Shown: in pieces, positions 43,860 through 52,243 of the stretch | Layout of the letters: the number at the start of each line of letters is the position of its first letter | How positions within the stretch are numbered: position 1 is the stretch's first letter | Position numbers and translations under genes: made by a program | Notes under the pieces: generated by a model | Told to the model about the DNA's origin: nothing | Seen by the model: the letters and a program-made list of their open reading frames with translations, nothing else | Databases searched by the model: none | DNA from: Methyloprofundus sedimenti | GTDB lineage: Bacteria > Pseudomonadota > Gammaproteobacteria > Methylococcales > Methylomonadaceae | Reading direction: 5' to 3' | Length of the DNA stretch: 64,000 nt | Assembly: GCF_002072955.1 (NCBI RefSeq) | Contig: NZ_LPUF01000001.1 | Coordinates: 1,076,896 to 1,140,895, forward strand

Positions 43860-43939
43860 TACCGATGGTGAAAAAGCAAACCTGGATGAGCCCGGCAATT
43901 TATTTTATCCGGTGAGAGATAAATAAATCATAAAAAAGG

Positions 43940-43967
43940 TTGCGGACTTAAAAAAAAATTGTATAAT
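43940..43967 (+). promoter_or_regulatory. Promoter of tRNA-Lys
   Basis: TTGCGG (43940-43945) and TATAAT (43962-43967) with a 16-bp spacer, about 16 bp before the tRNA. Confidence 0.75.
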
Positions 43968-43983
43968 ATTCGAATCATCTAAG

Positions 43984-44059
43984 GGGTCCTTAGCTCAGCT
44001 GGTAGAGCACCGCACTTTTAATGCGATGGTCGTGCGTTCGAATCGCACAGGACCCACCA
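43984..44059 (+). tRNA. tRNA-Lys (anticodon TTT)
   Basis: 76 bases including an encoded CCA. Acceptor GGGTCCT/AGGACCC, D loop AGCTCAGCTGGTAGAGC, anticodon arm CGCACTTTTAATGCG, T arm TGCGTTCGAATCGCA. Its 3' 45 bases are duplicated at 53785-53829, so it serves as attachment site of an integrative element. Confidence 0.97.
44015..44059 (+). other. attL of integrative element 1 (inside tRNA-Lys)
   Basis: 45 bp from the anticodon loop to the CCA end, identical to 53785-53829. The element keeps the tRNA intact on this side. Confidence 0.9.
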
Positions 44060-44129
44060 CTTAGAAACCTTGTATATCAAGGGACTCAAAGACATTGCCC
44101 GTCGAGTTGAAGCAGAACAAAAGTAGAAA

Positions 44130-44148
44130 GGCGTAAATTTAGGCGCAC
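44130..44148 (+). repeat. Candidate integrase arm-type site, left
   Basis: GGCGTAAATTTAGGCGCAC; similar copies at 47472-47490 and 53658-53676. The outer two lie inside the element close to each att site. Confidence 0.5.
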
Positions 44149-44179
44149 TTCTGCATAACTGCTCTAATGAGGTGGCGTA

Positions 44180-44755
44180 ATGAACCAACAAAAAAAATCA
44201 AACATAGTCCAATACTGGGCTGATAGTCATTTAGTTGTTTCTGGTAATCAATACCAATTAATCGACAACGAAACTCAAAAAATATTATTCAAATGTACTG
44301 CTAAGTCTGATCTTGAGGCTAGTAAAAAATGCTGTGCTTTTCTTCGTTATGGAAATGCTAAGCAGCCCAATAAATTCAAATTACATAAAGCACCATCTAA
44401 TGTAATGTCATTGCCATTTGTGACTAAAAGCAAAGCAGGCCGAGATTGGTTTAATATTCCTGTGACGGGTGATTATGCAATCGACTGCAGCACTGGAGTC
44501 GATTGTGCAGCAATGCTTATTAAAGCAATGCGTGATGACAAAGGTTATTGTGGCGGAAACCTGCAGCTCATCGTTTTATCACTTTTAAATCGTAAAGAAA
44601 CTAAACAAGAATTACACGGCATTATTGTTGGGTTCTTCTCTCAACTTGATGTGTGGCTTCAACTATCAGCAACTCATGGTGGTAAAGGACTAGATAATAT
44701 TTCTTATGAGCAATTCATAGAAAAAGTATCATCATGCTTAAAAGAGGTCGCGTAA
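44180..44755 (+). CDS. Hypothetical protein of element 1
   Basis: 191 residues; GAGGTGG five bases before ATG 44180. No recognised domain, signal or membrane segment; mixed alpha/beta composition with a Cys-containing middle (AIDCSTGVDCAAMLIKAM). Its stop TAA shares one base with the integrase ATG, so it is translated together with the integrase. Product possibly regulates or assists integration (position only). Confidence 0.6.
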   Translation: MNQQKKSNIVQYWADSHLVVSGNQYQLIDNETQKILFKCTAKSDLEASKKCCAFLRYGNAKQPNKFKLHKAPSNVMSLPFVTKSKAGRDWFNIPVTGDYAIDCSTGVDCAAMLIKAMRDDKGYCGGNLQLIVLSLLNRKETKQELHGIIVGFFSQLDVWLQLSATHGGKGLDNISYEQFIEKVSSCLKEVA

Positions 44756-46008
44756 TGGCTTACATCAGACCTTTAAAAAATGGTAACTTCCGTGCTGACA
44801 TACGCATGAAAGGCATTACCAAAAATAAAACATTCCCTTCAAAACTACTTGCAGAAGCCTGGGCATCGGCTACCGAGTCTAATATTAAATCTATACCTGC
44901 TTTAAGCGTTGAACAGTTGATTAGCTTATCTGATGCTGATATAGATGCTATGGGCGGTATTGAGTTATTCAATCAATTAAGTGTGGATTTATTCAGTACC
45001 CGCAATGCGGCAAAGCTGGGAGTCATTAATCAACTTAGTAAAAAAGAACTGCTACAGCTGTCACCACATGAAATAGAAAACATGGGTGGTGCTGAATTAT
45101 TTACCCAGGCAGGTAAACGCATTCGTTATAAAACTTTTCGTGAAGTCTGTACGGAATATTTAGCGCAGTGGAAAAAGAAGGATTATCAAAACCAGATGTT
45201 AAGGGTTAATTACTGGTGCAGTATTTTTGGTGAACGGATAATCACTGACATTGATATTTTCGATATTCGAGATCAAGTTGATCTTATGCTTAATGAAAAA
45301 CAAAGGCCTGTCACGATAAACCGCAAAAAAGCCGTTTTAAGCAGCGTATTCAAATACGCCTTATCACGCGGTTATATTGATGAGAACGTGGTTACGAGTG
45401 TAGTTGTTGATAACGATAGCAAGAAGCGCGATAGAGTTCTGAATAAAGACGAGAGAGCCAGATTATTGACCGCTTGCCAGTCAGCGAAATGGAATAAGCT
45501 TCATTTACTTGTGCTAAGTGCATTGACCACAGGCGCGAGAAAATCTGAGTTATTAGGTTTGCACTGGAATGATATTAACTTCAAAGATAGTACCGCGAAG
45601 CTAGGCGATACTAAGAACGGTAGCAGTAGAATACTCACATTTCCGCCAATAGTTATGACTGAGTTCAAGCGCTTTCAAGAAGTGGGTAATGGCTTGATAT
45701 TCGAATCTGACCGTAAGTCTGGTACACCTAAAGATATTCGTAAATCATGGACAGCCGCGCTCAAGGAGGCAAACATATCTGATAAAGACACTCTTAACAA
45801 TGATGGTAGTGTTAAGGTCGAAAAGTTTACCTTTCATTGCTTGCGTCACGGTTTTTGTTCTGCTTTATCCGACGCAGGAAAGGAGTTAAGTCAGATTGCT
45901 GAGCTTGCAGGGCACAAGTCAATACAAACGACTATGCGGTATATTCATCAGGGTAACGAGCAGAAAAAGCAGATTGTTGATGAATTAGCCCAAGCTTTTA
46001 ATTTATAG
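44755..46008 (+). CDS. int: Tyrosine-type integrase of element 1
   Basis: 417 residues from ATG 44755 with AGAGGTCG upstream (the frame is open from 44734 but that start overlaps the previous gene). Catalytic set: Arg in TTGARKSELL (about 261), HCLRHGF (His and Arg about 360-364), LAGHKSIQTTMRYIHQ (His, Tyr about 396). The N-terminal arm-binding part is long and contains two copies of a motif ending MGGxELF (about residues 64-125), an unusual internal duplication. Catalyses recombination at tRNA-Lys. Confidence 0.95.
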   Translation: MAYIRPLKNGNFRADIRMKGITKNKTFPSKLLAEAWASATESNIKSIPALSVEQLISLSDADIDAMGGIELFNQLSVDLFSTRNAAKLGVINQLSKKELLQLSPHEIENMGGAELFTQAGKRIRYKTFREVCTEYLAQWKKKDYQNQMLRVNYWCSIFGERIITDIDIFDIRDQVDLMLNEKQRPVTINRKKAVLSSVFKYALSRGYIDENVVTSVVVDNDSKKRDRVLNKDERARLLTACQSAKWNKLHLLVLSALTTGARKSELLGLHWNDINFKDSTAKLGDTKNGSSRILTFPPIVMTEFKRFQEVGNGLIFESDRKSGTPKDIRKSWTAALKEANISDKDTLNNDGSVKVEKFTFHCLRHGFCSALSDAGKELSQIAELAGHKSIQTTMRYIHQGNEQKKQIVDELAQAFNL

Positions 46009-46114
46009 GATAATCCAGTTTAACCAGCATAGCTCGACGGAGCGAAAAGCAGAGTCATTACCTGCCTGGCTGGTTTCTTATCGTAATGGTTTACACTTTA
46101 ATGAGGTGTGTTTT

Positions 46115-47116
46115 ATGAATAAGCTTTTTGAGCTCAAAGACTGGTTAACATTGGAAGACACTGCAAAGGAACTTTCACAAGCCCTTTCTGAACCAGTAAA
46201 CAAAGCTGATATATTACATTTAGCGATAGATGGGAAGATAACTTTGTCAGTAAATTTATTAAAAACTATACCTGTAAATTTTGGAAAAATTATTGTTCTT
46301 AATGATGCCGAAAGGGAAGAAACTCCTTTAGAAAATATAGAAGAAGGCGATATCTACTCTTTAGAAAATGAATGGATATTCATGGAAACAACACAAGATA
46401 TTGAGCGAATCAAAGGTGTGTGGGATTTACCAATGGGGGATTGCAATAAACAATATATTGAGTTTCAATTGCAGAAGCTAAATGAAAACATCGGAGGTGA
46501 AAAAGAATTTATCCCGGAAGACACAAGTGGACTTTTTTTAGTTAGCTCTAATAAGGAAATGGTCAAAGTTCTAATAGGAATAGAAGATATTGAGATTATG
46601 AGTGGTTCCATAGCTAATGGAAAAAAACTAAGACAACGTATAAAAGATGAAAAATTTAGTGAATGGCAAGCAAATGAGTTACTGAAAAAATATTCTGAAG
46701 ATAGAAGGAGGTTTATTGAAAGAAGTTCTAAAACTCCAATTTATCAAACTTATTACCATGACTATCAACTCCGTGACTCTAGCTTTTTAGTTGTTCGGCC
46801 CAGAGCGATTAGTGATTTTATAAATACACTTGATTCAGAAGTTCTACCGGAAGAAAAAAACGTTACAGTAAATGACTTATTTACAAACCCACCCCAAAAT
46901 CATTCTGAACCATTTGAAGCTTTAAAGAAACAAGCTTGTAATTTTATTAATGAATACCACAGATTACCTAAAAATAAAAAAGAACTGTGGGATTATTTGA
47001 CTGATCAGCTTGAGTACGACACAAGAAAAAACGCTATTCTTTATCCATATTCTAAAAAATGGACTGATTTTGATGCTTTTAGTTCAATGTACAAGAACCG
47101 GACAACTATCCGATAA
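46115..47116 (+). CDS. Hypothetical protein of element 1
   Basis: 333 residues from ATG 46115 with GAGG seven bases upstream. Starts with a helix-rich segment (LKDWLTLEDTAKELSQALSEPVNKADILHLAIDGKI) that looks like the HTH-type N terminus of proteins found beside integrases in gammaproteobacterial islands. The rest is unknown. Might be a DNA-binding accessory protein. Confidence 0.55.
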   Translation: MNKLFELKDWLTLEDTAKELSQALSEPVNKADILHLAIDGKITLSVNLLKTIPVNFGKIIVLNDAEREETPLENIEEGDIYSLENEWIFMETTQDIERIKGVWDLPMGDCNKQYIEFQLQKLNENIGGEKEFIPEDTSGLFLVSSNKEMVKVLIGIEDIEIMSGSIANGKKLRQRIKDEKFSEWQANELLKKYSEDRRRFIERSSKTPIYQTYYHDYQLRDSSFLVVRPRAISDFINTLDSEVLPEEKNVTVNDLFTNPPQNHSEPFEALKKQACNFINEYHRLPKNKKELWDYLTDQLEYDTRKNAILYPYSKKWTDFDAFSSMYKNRTTIR

Positions 47117-47164
47117 ATCCGATAAATCCCACAAAAACTACAATCACCTATAACACACTGAAAT

Positions 47165-47200
47165 AATACAATCTCTTTTTAAACAACATGAGATTGTATT
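47165..47200 (+). promoter_or_regulatory. Perfect 11-bp inverted repeat before the AlpA-like gene
   Basis: AATACAATCTC (47165-47175) and GAGATTGTATT (47190-47200), ending one base before ATG 47202. In DNA it could be an operator; in RNA it would hide the start region. Confidence 0.55.
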
Positions 47201-47201
47201 A

Positions 47202-47417
47202 ATGACTACTCAAACACAGGTCACACTAAATGACCTAACCCCCTCCAAAAAAATCCCCGAAAAATATCCTGAACTGTTCCCTGAGAAAAAATGGAAATGG
47301 AAAGTTGCTCAACGGCAGCATAACGGATTAGCTAGAGCGTTTCGTAAAATTGGACGTGACCTCTATGTCAATGAGCTTGTTCTTGCTGAGTGCATAAATG
47401 AGCAGTTAACAGCCTGA
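47202..47417 (+). CDS. Small AlpA/excisionase-like DNA-binding protein (putative)
   Basis: 71 residues. The core FPEKKWKWKVAQRQHNGLAR followed by AFRKIGRDLYVNE resembles the short helix-turn-helix proteins that precede P4-type primases in islands; a counterpart in element 2 is at 56040. Likely regulator or recombination directionality factor (inference). The only start context is the inverted repeat at 47165-47200. Confidence 0.55.
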   Translation: MTTQTQVTLNDLTPSKKIPEKYPELFPEKKWKWKVAQRQHNGLARAFRKIGRDLYVNELVLAECINEQLTA

Positions 47418-47471
47418 TTCGCATAATAAATGCGATTCAAACCATCTAATTACCAGAGCTGTTACTGCAAA

Positions 47472-47490
47472 GGCGCGTTTTTAGGCGCAA
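47472..47490 (+). repeat. Candidate integrase arm-type site, internal copy
   Basis: GGCGCGTTTTTAGGCGCAA, third member of the family described at 44130 and 53658. Confidence 0.4.
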
Positions 47491-47512
47491 ATTCCAGAGT
47501 ATTTTTAACAAA

Positions 47513-47740
47513 ATGCTTCAATTCGACGGGCAAAATCGAGAGGAATATAGCAGGAACAGCAATGGAGTTTTTATAAACAATATTATTAACACCAAAATGT
47601 ATTTATTAAACGTCACCCGCAATAACGAGCCGTTTGTTTTGTGCGAATATGAAACAGAGGAACAGGCAGTTACGGCACTTGAAGCGTTGCTGGATCAGTA
47701 CGGTGATGAAATTACCTACACGCTTGATGAGCAGGCATAA
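47513..47740 (+). CDS. Small hypothetical protein of element 1
   Basis: 75 residues; the conserved-looking part is MYLLNVTRNNEPFVLCEYE and the acidic tail that follows, so the true start may be the internal ATG at 47597. Neither start has a clear ribosome site. Acidic, no known domain. Confidence 0.4.
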   Translation: MLQFDGQNREEYSRNSNGVFINNIINTKMYLLNVTRNNEPFVLCEYETEEQAVTALEALLDQYGDEITYTLDEQA

Positions 47741-47922
47741 AAAAACCCGTAACTCAATGAATTAACGGGCTAATAATCAAACGCTATACTTTTCAAAATC
47801 GATTTTAAGTATAGCAAACTTCGATTATTTTGCCCAAGGATTTTGGCAAAAAATAATGAAAAAATTACTAAACAAATTAAATTCACAAAGCACTATACAA
47901 AATTATTTGTTGGGAGAGGCTA

Positions 47923-48351
47923 ATGGCTGACATTAACGCGCTTCTCTCGGGTCTGGAAAAAGTGAGGCCTAATGGACAGGGTAAATGGATGGCATGTTGC
48001 CCCGCACACGAGGATCGCTCACCATCATTAGGTATAAAAATTACTGATGATGACAGGATTTTAATCCATTGTTTTGCTGGATGTGAAGTCGGCGCCATTG
48101 TTTCGGCGATAGGATTAACGCTAGCTGATTTAATGCCTGATATCCCTAAAGACCAACTTTATAAAAAAGGCAGTAGACCGCCTAAATTCAATAAATTTGA
48201 GCTGTTCGACAAAATACTTAACGAGTCGCGAATATTGTCTATCGCAATGCGACAAATTCTTGAAGGCAAGTCTCTTGATAATGATGATCTACGCCGTGTT
48301 ATTCAGGCAGAAAACACGATTAATGATTTAGCTATGGAGATATTACGATGA
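47923..48351 (+). CDS. CHC2-type zinc-finger (primase-like) protein
   Basis: 142 residues. CHC2 zinc finger at about 25-52: CCPAHEDRSPSLGI and HCFAGC. In P4-like elements this finger belongs to the replicative primase; here it is a separate polypeptide lacking a Toprim domain, with a helical C terminus. GGGAGAGG lies upstream. The stop overlaps the start of the helicase gene by four bases, so the two probably act as a split primase-helicase. Confidence 0.85.
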   Translation: MADINALLSGLEKVRPNGQGKWMACCPAHEDRSPSLGIKITDDDRILIHCFAGCEVGAIVSAIGLTLADLMPDIPKDQLYKKGSRPPKFNKFELFDKILNESRILSIAMRQILEGKSLDNDDLRRVIQAENTINDLAMEILR

Positions 48352-49871
48352 GCCTTGAGGACACGCTTCAAGCCCAAAATGAAGCTATAGTAGCTAAAAA
48401 AAGACGTAATTCATCTTCTGTTGCTCCTATTAAGCCAAATGTGGAAATATTAAATGCAGAATCAATCACTGAAATTAAACGGAATACCTTAAACAAACTA
48501 CTGTCAAAAATAAATCCAGTAGATTTTTTAGCGGTGTGTGAAGCTTTAGGATGGGAGCCGTCAAAAAATAAAATGGGAGGGGATAACCCGCCTACGCAAA
48601 GCAATTATAAAGTAGCCATTGTTGACGAACTTATGAAATCAGCAAAAAGCAATAACTGGCACTTGGCATTAGACTCAGGGCTTTTCTATATTTATACAGG
48701 CAGCATGTGGATTAGCCTGGATAAGGATGAGTTAAAAAACTTTTTAAAAGATGTTGCCATTAAACAAAGTTACCCGCCTATCAAAGCAAAGGACAGTAAA
48801 TTTATAGTCCAGCTCTATGACCAAGCGATACAGGATGGATTTTTTACTGATAAACATTATGCTCAGCAATCAATGATTAATCTGAGTAATTGCACATTAG
48901 TTTTAAATAGTGATGGTGTAAAAATTAAAGAATTTGATTACCGTGATTTCTTAACTCACCAGCTTCCATTTAATTACGACCCTGAAGCTCATAACGCTAT
49001 TTTTCAAAAGTATCTGGATGATGTATTACCCGATAAAGATACGCAACGCACATTGCAGGAGACCTGCGGTTATTTATTCATTAAAGGCTTAAAGCTGGAA
49101 AAAATATTTTTCTTGTACGGAACAGGTGCTAACGGTAAAAGCGTTTTATTTGAAGTGATAAACGGCCTAATCGGCGATGAAAATACCAGTCATTATTCAC
49201 TAGAAAGCCTGACTGACAACAGCGGCTATTATCGAGCAAAAATAAAAGACAAGATTGTTAATTATGGCACTGATATAAAACTTACAAATATTGACGCAGG
49301 ACTATTTAAAACTCTGGCGAGTGGCGAACCAATTGAGGCAAGATTGCCATACTGCGAACCGTTTACAATGTCAGATTATGCAAAGCTTATCTTTAATGTT
49401 AATCGACTGGATAACGCAAATATTGAGCATACTCATGGCTTCTATAGGCGCATATTGATTATCCCGTTTGATAAAACAATTGCCGATGACAAGCAGGATA
49501 AATCTCTGCATAAGAAGATATTAAGCAACAAGGCAGGCGTACTTAACTGGATTATTGCAGGAGCCAAGCGTGTTATTGCTAACGAAGATATTTTTGTATC
49601 GGAAGAATGTCAAAAATTTAAAGCTAAATTCATCAAGGAGACGGATAGTGTAGCTTTATTTTTAGATGATTCAGGATATGAACCTAGCAATACAGGAACA
49701 AGCTTTTTGTCAAACGTTTATGCTGAATACAAGGAGTATTGTATTGATGACGGATATAGATCTTTAGGAAAAAATAATTTCAGCAAACGGATGTGCGCAC
49801 TTGGTATTAACCGGGTAAAAAACAATCACAACAAAGATTGTTTCAATGTGATTAAAAATTATAACCCCTAA
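48348..49871 (+). CDS. P4/D5-type replicative helicase (phage/plasmid primase C-terminal family)
   Basis: 507 residues. D5_N region about 140-240; superfamily 3 helicase about 245-430 with Walker A FLYGTGANGKSVLFEV (about 258-265), and FNVNRL (sensor Asn) and FYRRILIIPF (Arg finger) downstream; C-terminal winged-helix region. Melts and unwinds the element origin. The candidate origin lies immediately downstream (49880-50138). Confidence 0.9.
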   Translation: MSLEDTLQAQNEAIVAKKRRNSSSVAPIKPNVEILNAESITEIKRNTLNKLLSKINPVDFLAVCEALGWEPSKNKMGGDNPPTQSNYKVAIVDELMKSAKSNNWHLALDSGLFYIYTGSMWISLDKDELKNFLKDVAIKQSYPPIKAKDSKFIVQLYDQAIQDGFFTDKHYAQQSMINLSNCTLVLNSDGVKIKEFDYRDFLTHQLPFNYDPEAHNAIFQKYLDDVLPDKDTQRTLQETCGYLFIKGLKLEKIFFLYGTGANGKSVLFEVINGLIGDENTSHYSLESLTDNSGYYRAKIKDKIVNYGTDIKLTNIDAGLFKTLASGEPIEARLPYCEPFTMSDYAKLIFNVNRLDNANIEHTHGFYRRILIIPFDKTIADDKQDKSLHKKILSNKAGVLNWIIAGAKRVIANEDIFVSEECQKFKAKFIKETDSVALFLDDSGYEPSNTGTSFLSNVYAEYKEYCIDDGYRSLGKNNFSKRMCALGINRVKNNHNKDCFNVIKNYNP

Positions 49872-49879
49872 AAAACACA

Positions 49880-50138
49880 CCCTGTGTGGAAAAGGTTATA
49901 AAGTAAGTTTAGGATTTTAGGATTAAGTCTACAGCCCTTTAATATAAAGGGTTTCACGTCCTAACTTTTGATTTTAAAACTTAGTCAAAACTTAGTTATT
50001 TTTTAGGAATCCTAAAAACATCCTAAAAAAAAACTAAGTCTTGAAATCACTTTTTAGGATGCTGACGCCTTGATACATAAGGCTTACAGAGCAAATCCTA
50101 AAATCCTAAGTTTACTTGATAACCTTTTTCACACAGGG
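49880..50138. other. Candidate replication origin of element 1
   Basis: 259 bp flanked by 45-bp inverted repeats (49880-49924 and 50094-50138) matching at 41 positions, each containing CCCTGTGTG, AAAAGGTTAT and TTAGGATTTTAGGATT. In between lie further TTAGGA/TCCTAA copies (about nine in all), a direct AAAACTTAGT pair and several AT-rich runs. Position right after the helicase gene recalls the iteron origins of P4-like elements. Confidence 0.55.
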
Positions 50139-50174
50139 CATGATTTTAAATCCATACAAAATATATAAAACATT

Positions 50175-50486
50175 ATGAAAATCACGCTAGCAAACAAAAT
50201 CGAAATTAAAACCACACCCGATAACGAAAAGCTAGGCGGTAACAAGGAATTAGCCAGGCTGCAAAATGATAACGATTACCTGAAATCAGAACTTAAATTA
50301 ATTAAGAAGCAGGTAAAGGACGCTAGTGGTGATCGTGAAGCTAAGCAAGCACTCCAAAAGGAACGTGATGCACTGCTACTGCATGTAGCTGAACTTGAAC
50401 GAGTGGCCGGCATAACTGATGCAATATTGAATGATAAGGATACGGAAATTGCTAGATTAAAGGGCAATCAAAAGCCAGTCAATTAA
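50175..50486 (+). CDS. Small coiled-coil protein of element 1
   Basis: 103 residues, mostly heptad-like (NKELARLQNDNDYLKSEL, KERDALLLHVAELERV). No known domain. It begins 36 bp after the candidate origin, so it might be an origin or scaffold accessory factor (position only). Confidence 0.55.
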   Translation: MKITLANKIEIKTTPDNEKLGGNKELARLQNDNDYLKSELKLIKKQVKDASGDREAKQALQKERDALLLHVAELERVAGITDAILNDKDTEIARLKGNQKPVN

Positions 50487-50592
50487 AAATAGAGCTTAGT
50501 TTTGTTCGGTGACACTAATACGAGATCTGACGGCTGAAAATTCAGCCATCAAAATATATTGATTATCGATGCAAAATTCAGATAAGCACAAA

Positions 50593-50638
50593 TTCCCCCA
50601 TTGGGGGAAACCAAGAATACCAGTCAACTGGGATTCTT
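50593..50638 (+). promoter_or_regulatory. Two adjacent hairpins upstream of the distal operon
   Basis: TTCCCCCATTGGGGGAA (50593-50609) and AAGAATACCAGTCAACTGGGATTCTT read as stem AAGAATaCCAGT/ACTGGgATTCTT (50613-50638). They lie in a 340-bp gene-free gap before the run starting at 50828. Could be operator, attenuator or packaging site. Confidence 0.45.
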
Positions 50639-50827
50639 CAAACAATAGAGCACTGTAAAAAAAAAGCTAAGTCATTGATTCATAAGCCCTGAATTGAAGT
50701 TAGGGCAATATAATCAACAGGTTACGGCTACCCATATTCAATGGGATTATTCAGTTAAACACGGAAAAACCGCTAAATAACCCTTTATAACGGCATAAAA
50801 TTAAGTTTTTAATGTTGAGTAAAACTA

Positions 50828-50998
50828 ATGACAGACACTAAAAAACAAGGCCGTCCATTTGGCACAACAAAATCAACGCTGGTTCGAAATCGAGCCACCA
50901 AATTTTTAGAGAAAACTCTTAAAAATGAAACCGCTGATACTCTCTCGAGAACGCTATCAGCAATTGAATTATTAAAAATTAATCAGGAAAAAAAATAA
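50828..50998 (+). CDS. Small basic protein of element 1
   Basis: 56 residues; starts MTDTKKQGRPFGTTKSTLVR, with an AT-hook-like GRP near the start, and continues with a helical segment (ETADTLSRTLSAIELLKI). Its stop is directly before the next ATG. Possibly DNA-binding; too short for family assignment. Confidence 0.55.
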   Translation: MTDTKKQGRPFGTTKSTLVRNRATKFLEKTLKNETADTLSRTLSAIELLKINQEKK

Positions 50999-51592
50999 AT
51001 GAAAACAATCGATTCAACAAAAATCTTATTAGCTAAAAGTTCTGTAGAGGCATTAAAACCGGTTTCAGATTTAATCAGTAAAATAAAACACTCTGATCTT
51101 GCATACAATGAGTCGGCAATCCAAAAGGTCAGTAAATTTTCAGAGTTTCTTGAGTCGCTATTATCTGAACAACAGGCAATTTTAAATCAAGCTGATGCCC
51201 TTCAAGATAACCGCGACGAGGTGTTAATTAACCTTGCATTTCAGTATGTTAATAAAATACCCGATCGAGTTGAGGGCCTTAAAAAATCGCGTCCAGGGAT
51301 TGAGAAATACCACAAGGAAAAGCGCGATGAGCTTCAACAAAAGGGGTTTTCAGCGGATGAAATTAATAAAATTATTCCAGAGAATCAGTTACTTGAAAAA
51401 CTCAGCTCTTTGGAACAGAAGGTGGCTGAACTAAAACAAGAGGAGGCTAAGCTTAAAAAATTTATCCATGACAAGCCATTTTTTGATACCGCGATCATCG
51501 AGGGTACTTATTTCTATAATCACTTCACTGAGAATGAGGCAGATTTTAGAAACAACCCGACATGCCAAATTCAATACTTAGACATGATTTAA
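50999..51592 (+). CDS. Hypothetical helical protein of element 1
   Basis: 197 residues, largely helical with a coiled coil at about 130-155 (LEKLSSLEQKVAELKQEEAKL). No known domain. First and last codons abut the neighbouring genes, so it is part of a tightly packed four-gene run (50828-52959). Confidence 0.6.
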   Translation: MKTIDSTKILLAKSSVEALKPVSDLISKIKHSDLAYNESAIQKVSKFSEFLESLLSEQQAILNQADALQDNRDEVLINLAFQYVNKIPDRVEGLKKSRPGIEKYHKEKRDELQQKGFSADEINKIIPENQLLEKLSSLEQKVAELKQEEAKLKKFIHDKPFFDTAIIEGTYFYNHFTENEADFRNNPTCQIQYLDMI

Positions 51593-52243
51593 ATGCAAAG
51601 CATCATCAATGCACAGCTAAAAAAAGCTGAGAGTAAGCCCGAACCTGCGGAAATTGAGCCAATAAGGCCTTACAACAAGGCCGAAATTGCTATGCTGACG
51701 ATCGTGGGCTCACGATTAATGGAGGCTCGTAAATTGTGCAAACTAAACAGAAAACAAGCCGCTGACTTGCTTGGCGTTGAGGAATTTTATCTTGGCCGGC
51801 TTGAAAACGGTCTTGATGTTGATTGCGTTCCGCTGGAATTAATTAAGCGGGCCGCAGAAGTTTTTGATGTTTCAATTGATTATCTGTTTGGCATAACTGA
51901 CGACTGGGAAAGAGATCCGGTTGTTTGCTATGAACGGGTGGTGGGGCAATGGATGTATGAGGAATTTAAAAATCAACTTCTTAGCCAAGCTGTGCAGCAA
52001 CAAAAGCTCTTAAGAAAAATTGACTCAATCGATTATTTGGTGAAAAAGTCGATTATTTCACTGGAAAACATTTTTAAATCACTTGATCGGTTTAGGGAGC
52101 TTAATCCTGAGTTTGATACTGATATGAGAGGCGGTGCGAGCCTGGTTCATGCAGTAGAAAAATTCAAAAAATCCATTAATATCATCGAATCGAAATTATT
52201 AAGATCAAAAGTTTTAAAACTAAAATTAGAGAAATTACCTTGA
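51593..52243 (+). CDS. XRE-family transcriptional regulator
   Basis: 216 residues. HTH_3 domain at about 35-85: GSRLMEARKLCKLNRKQAAD and LLGVEEFYLGRLENG, ending with SIDYLFGITDDWERDP. The C-terminal half is helical and may oligomerise. A repressor-like regulator inside, rather than opposite to, the distal operon is not the classic lysogeny arrangement. Confidence 0.85.
   Translation: MQSIINAQLKKAESKPEPAEIEPIRPYNKAEIAMLTIVGSRLMEARKLCKLNRKQAADLLGVEEFYLGRLENGLDVDCVPLELIKRAAEVFDVSIDYLFGITDDWERDPVVCYERVVGQWMYEEFKNQLLSQAVQQQKLLRKIDSIDYLVKKSIISLENIFKSLDRFRELNPEFDTDMRGGASLVHAVEKFKKSINIIESKLLRSKVLKLKLEKLP

Noticed and set aside
47742-47775. Terminator after the gene at 47513
   Set aside because: The CCCGT/ACGGG hairpin has its T run on the minus-strand side, where no gene ends; orientation is wrong for the + strand gene.
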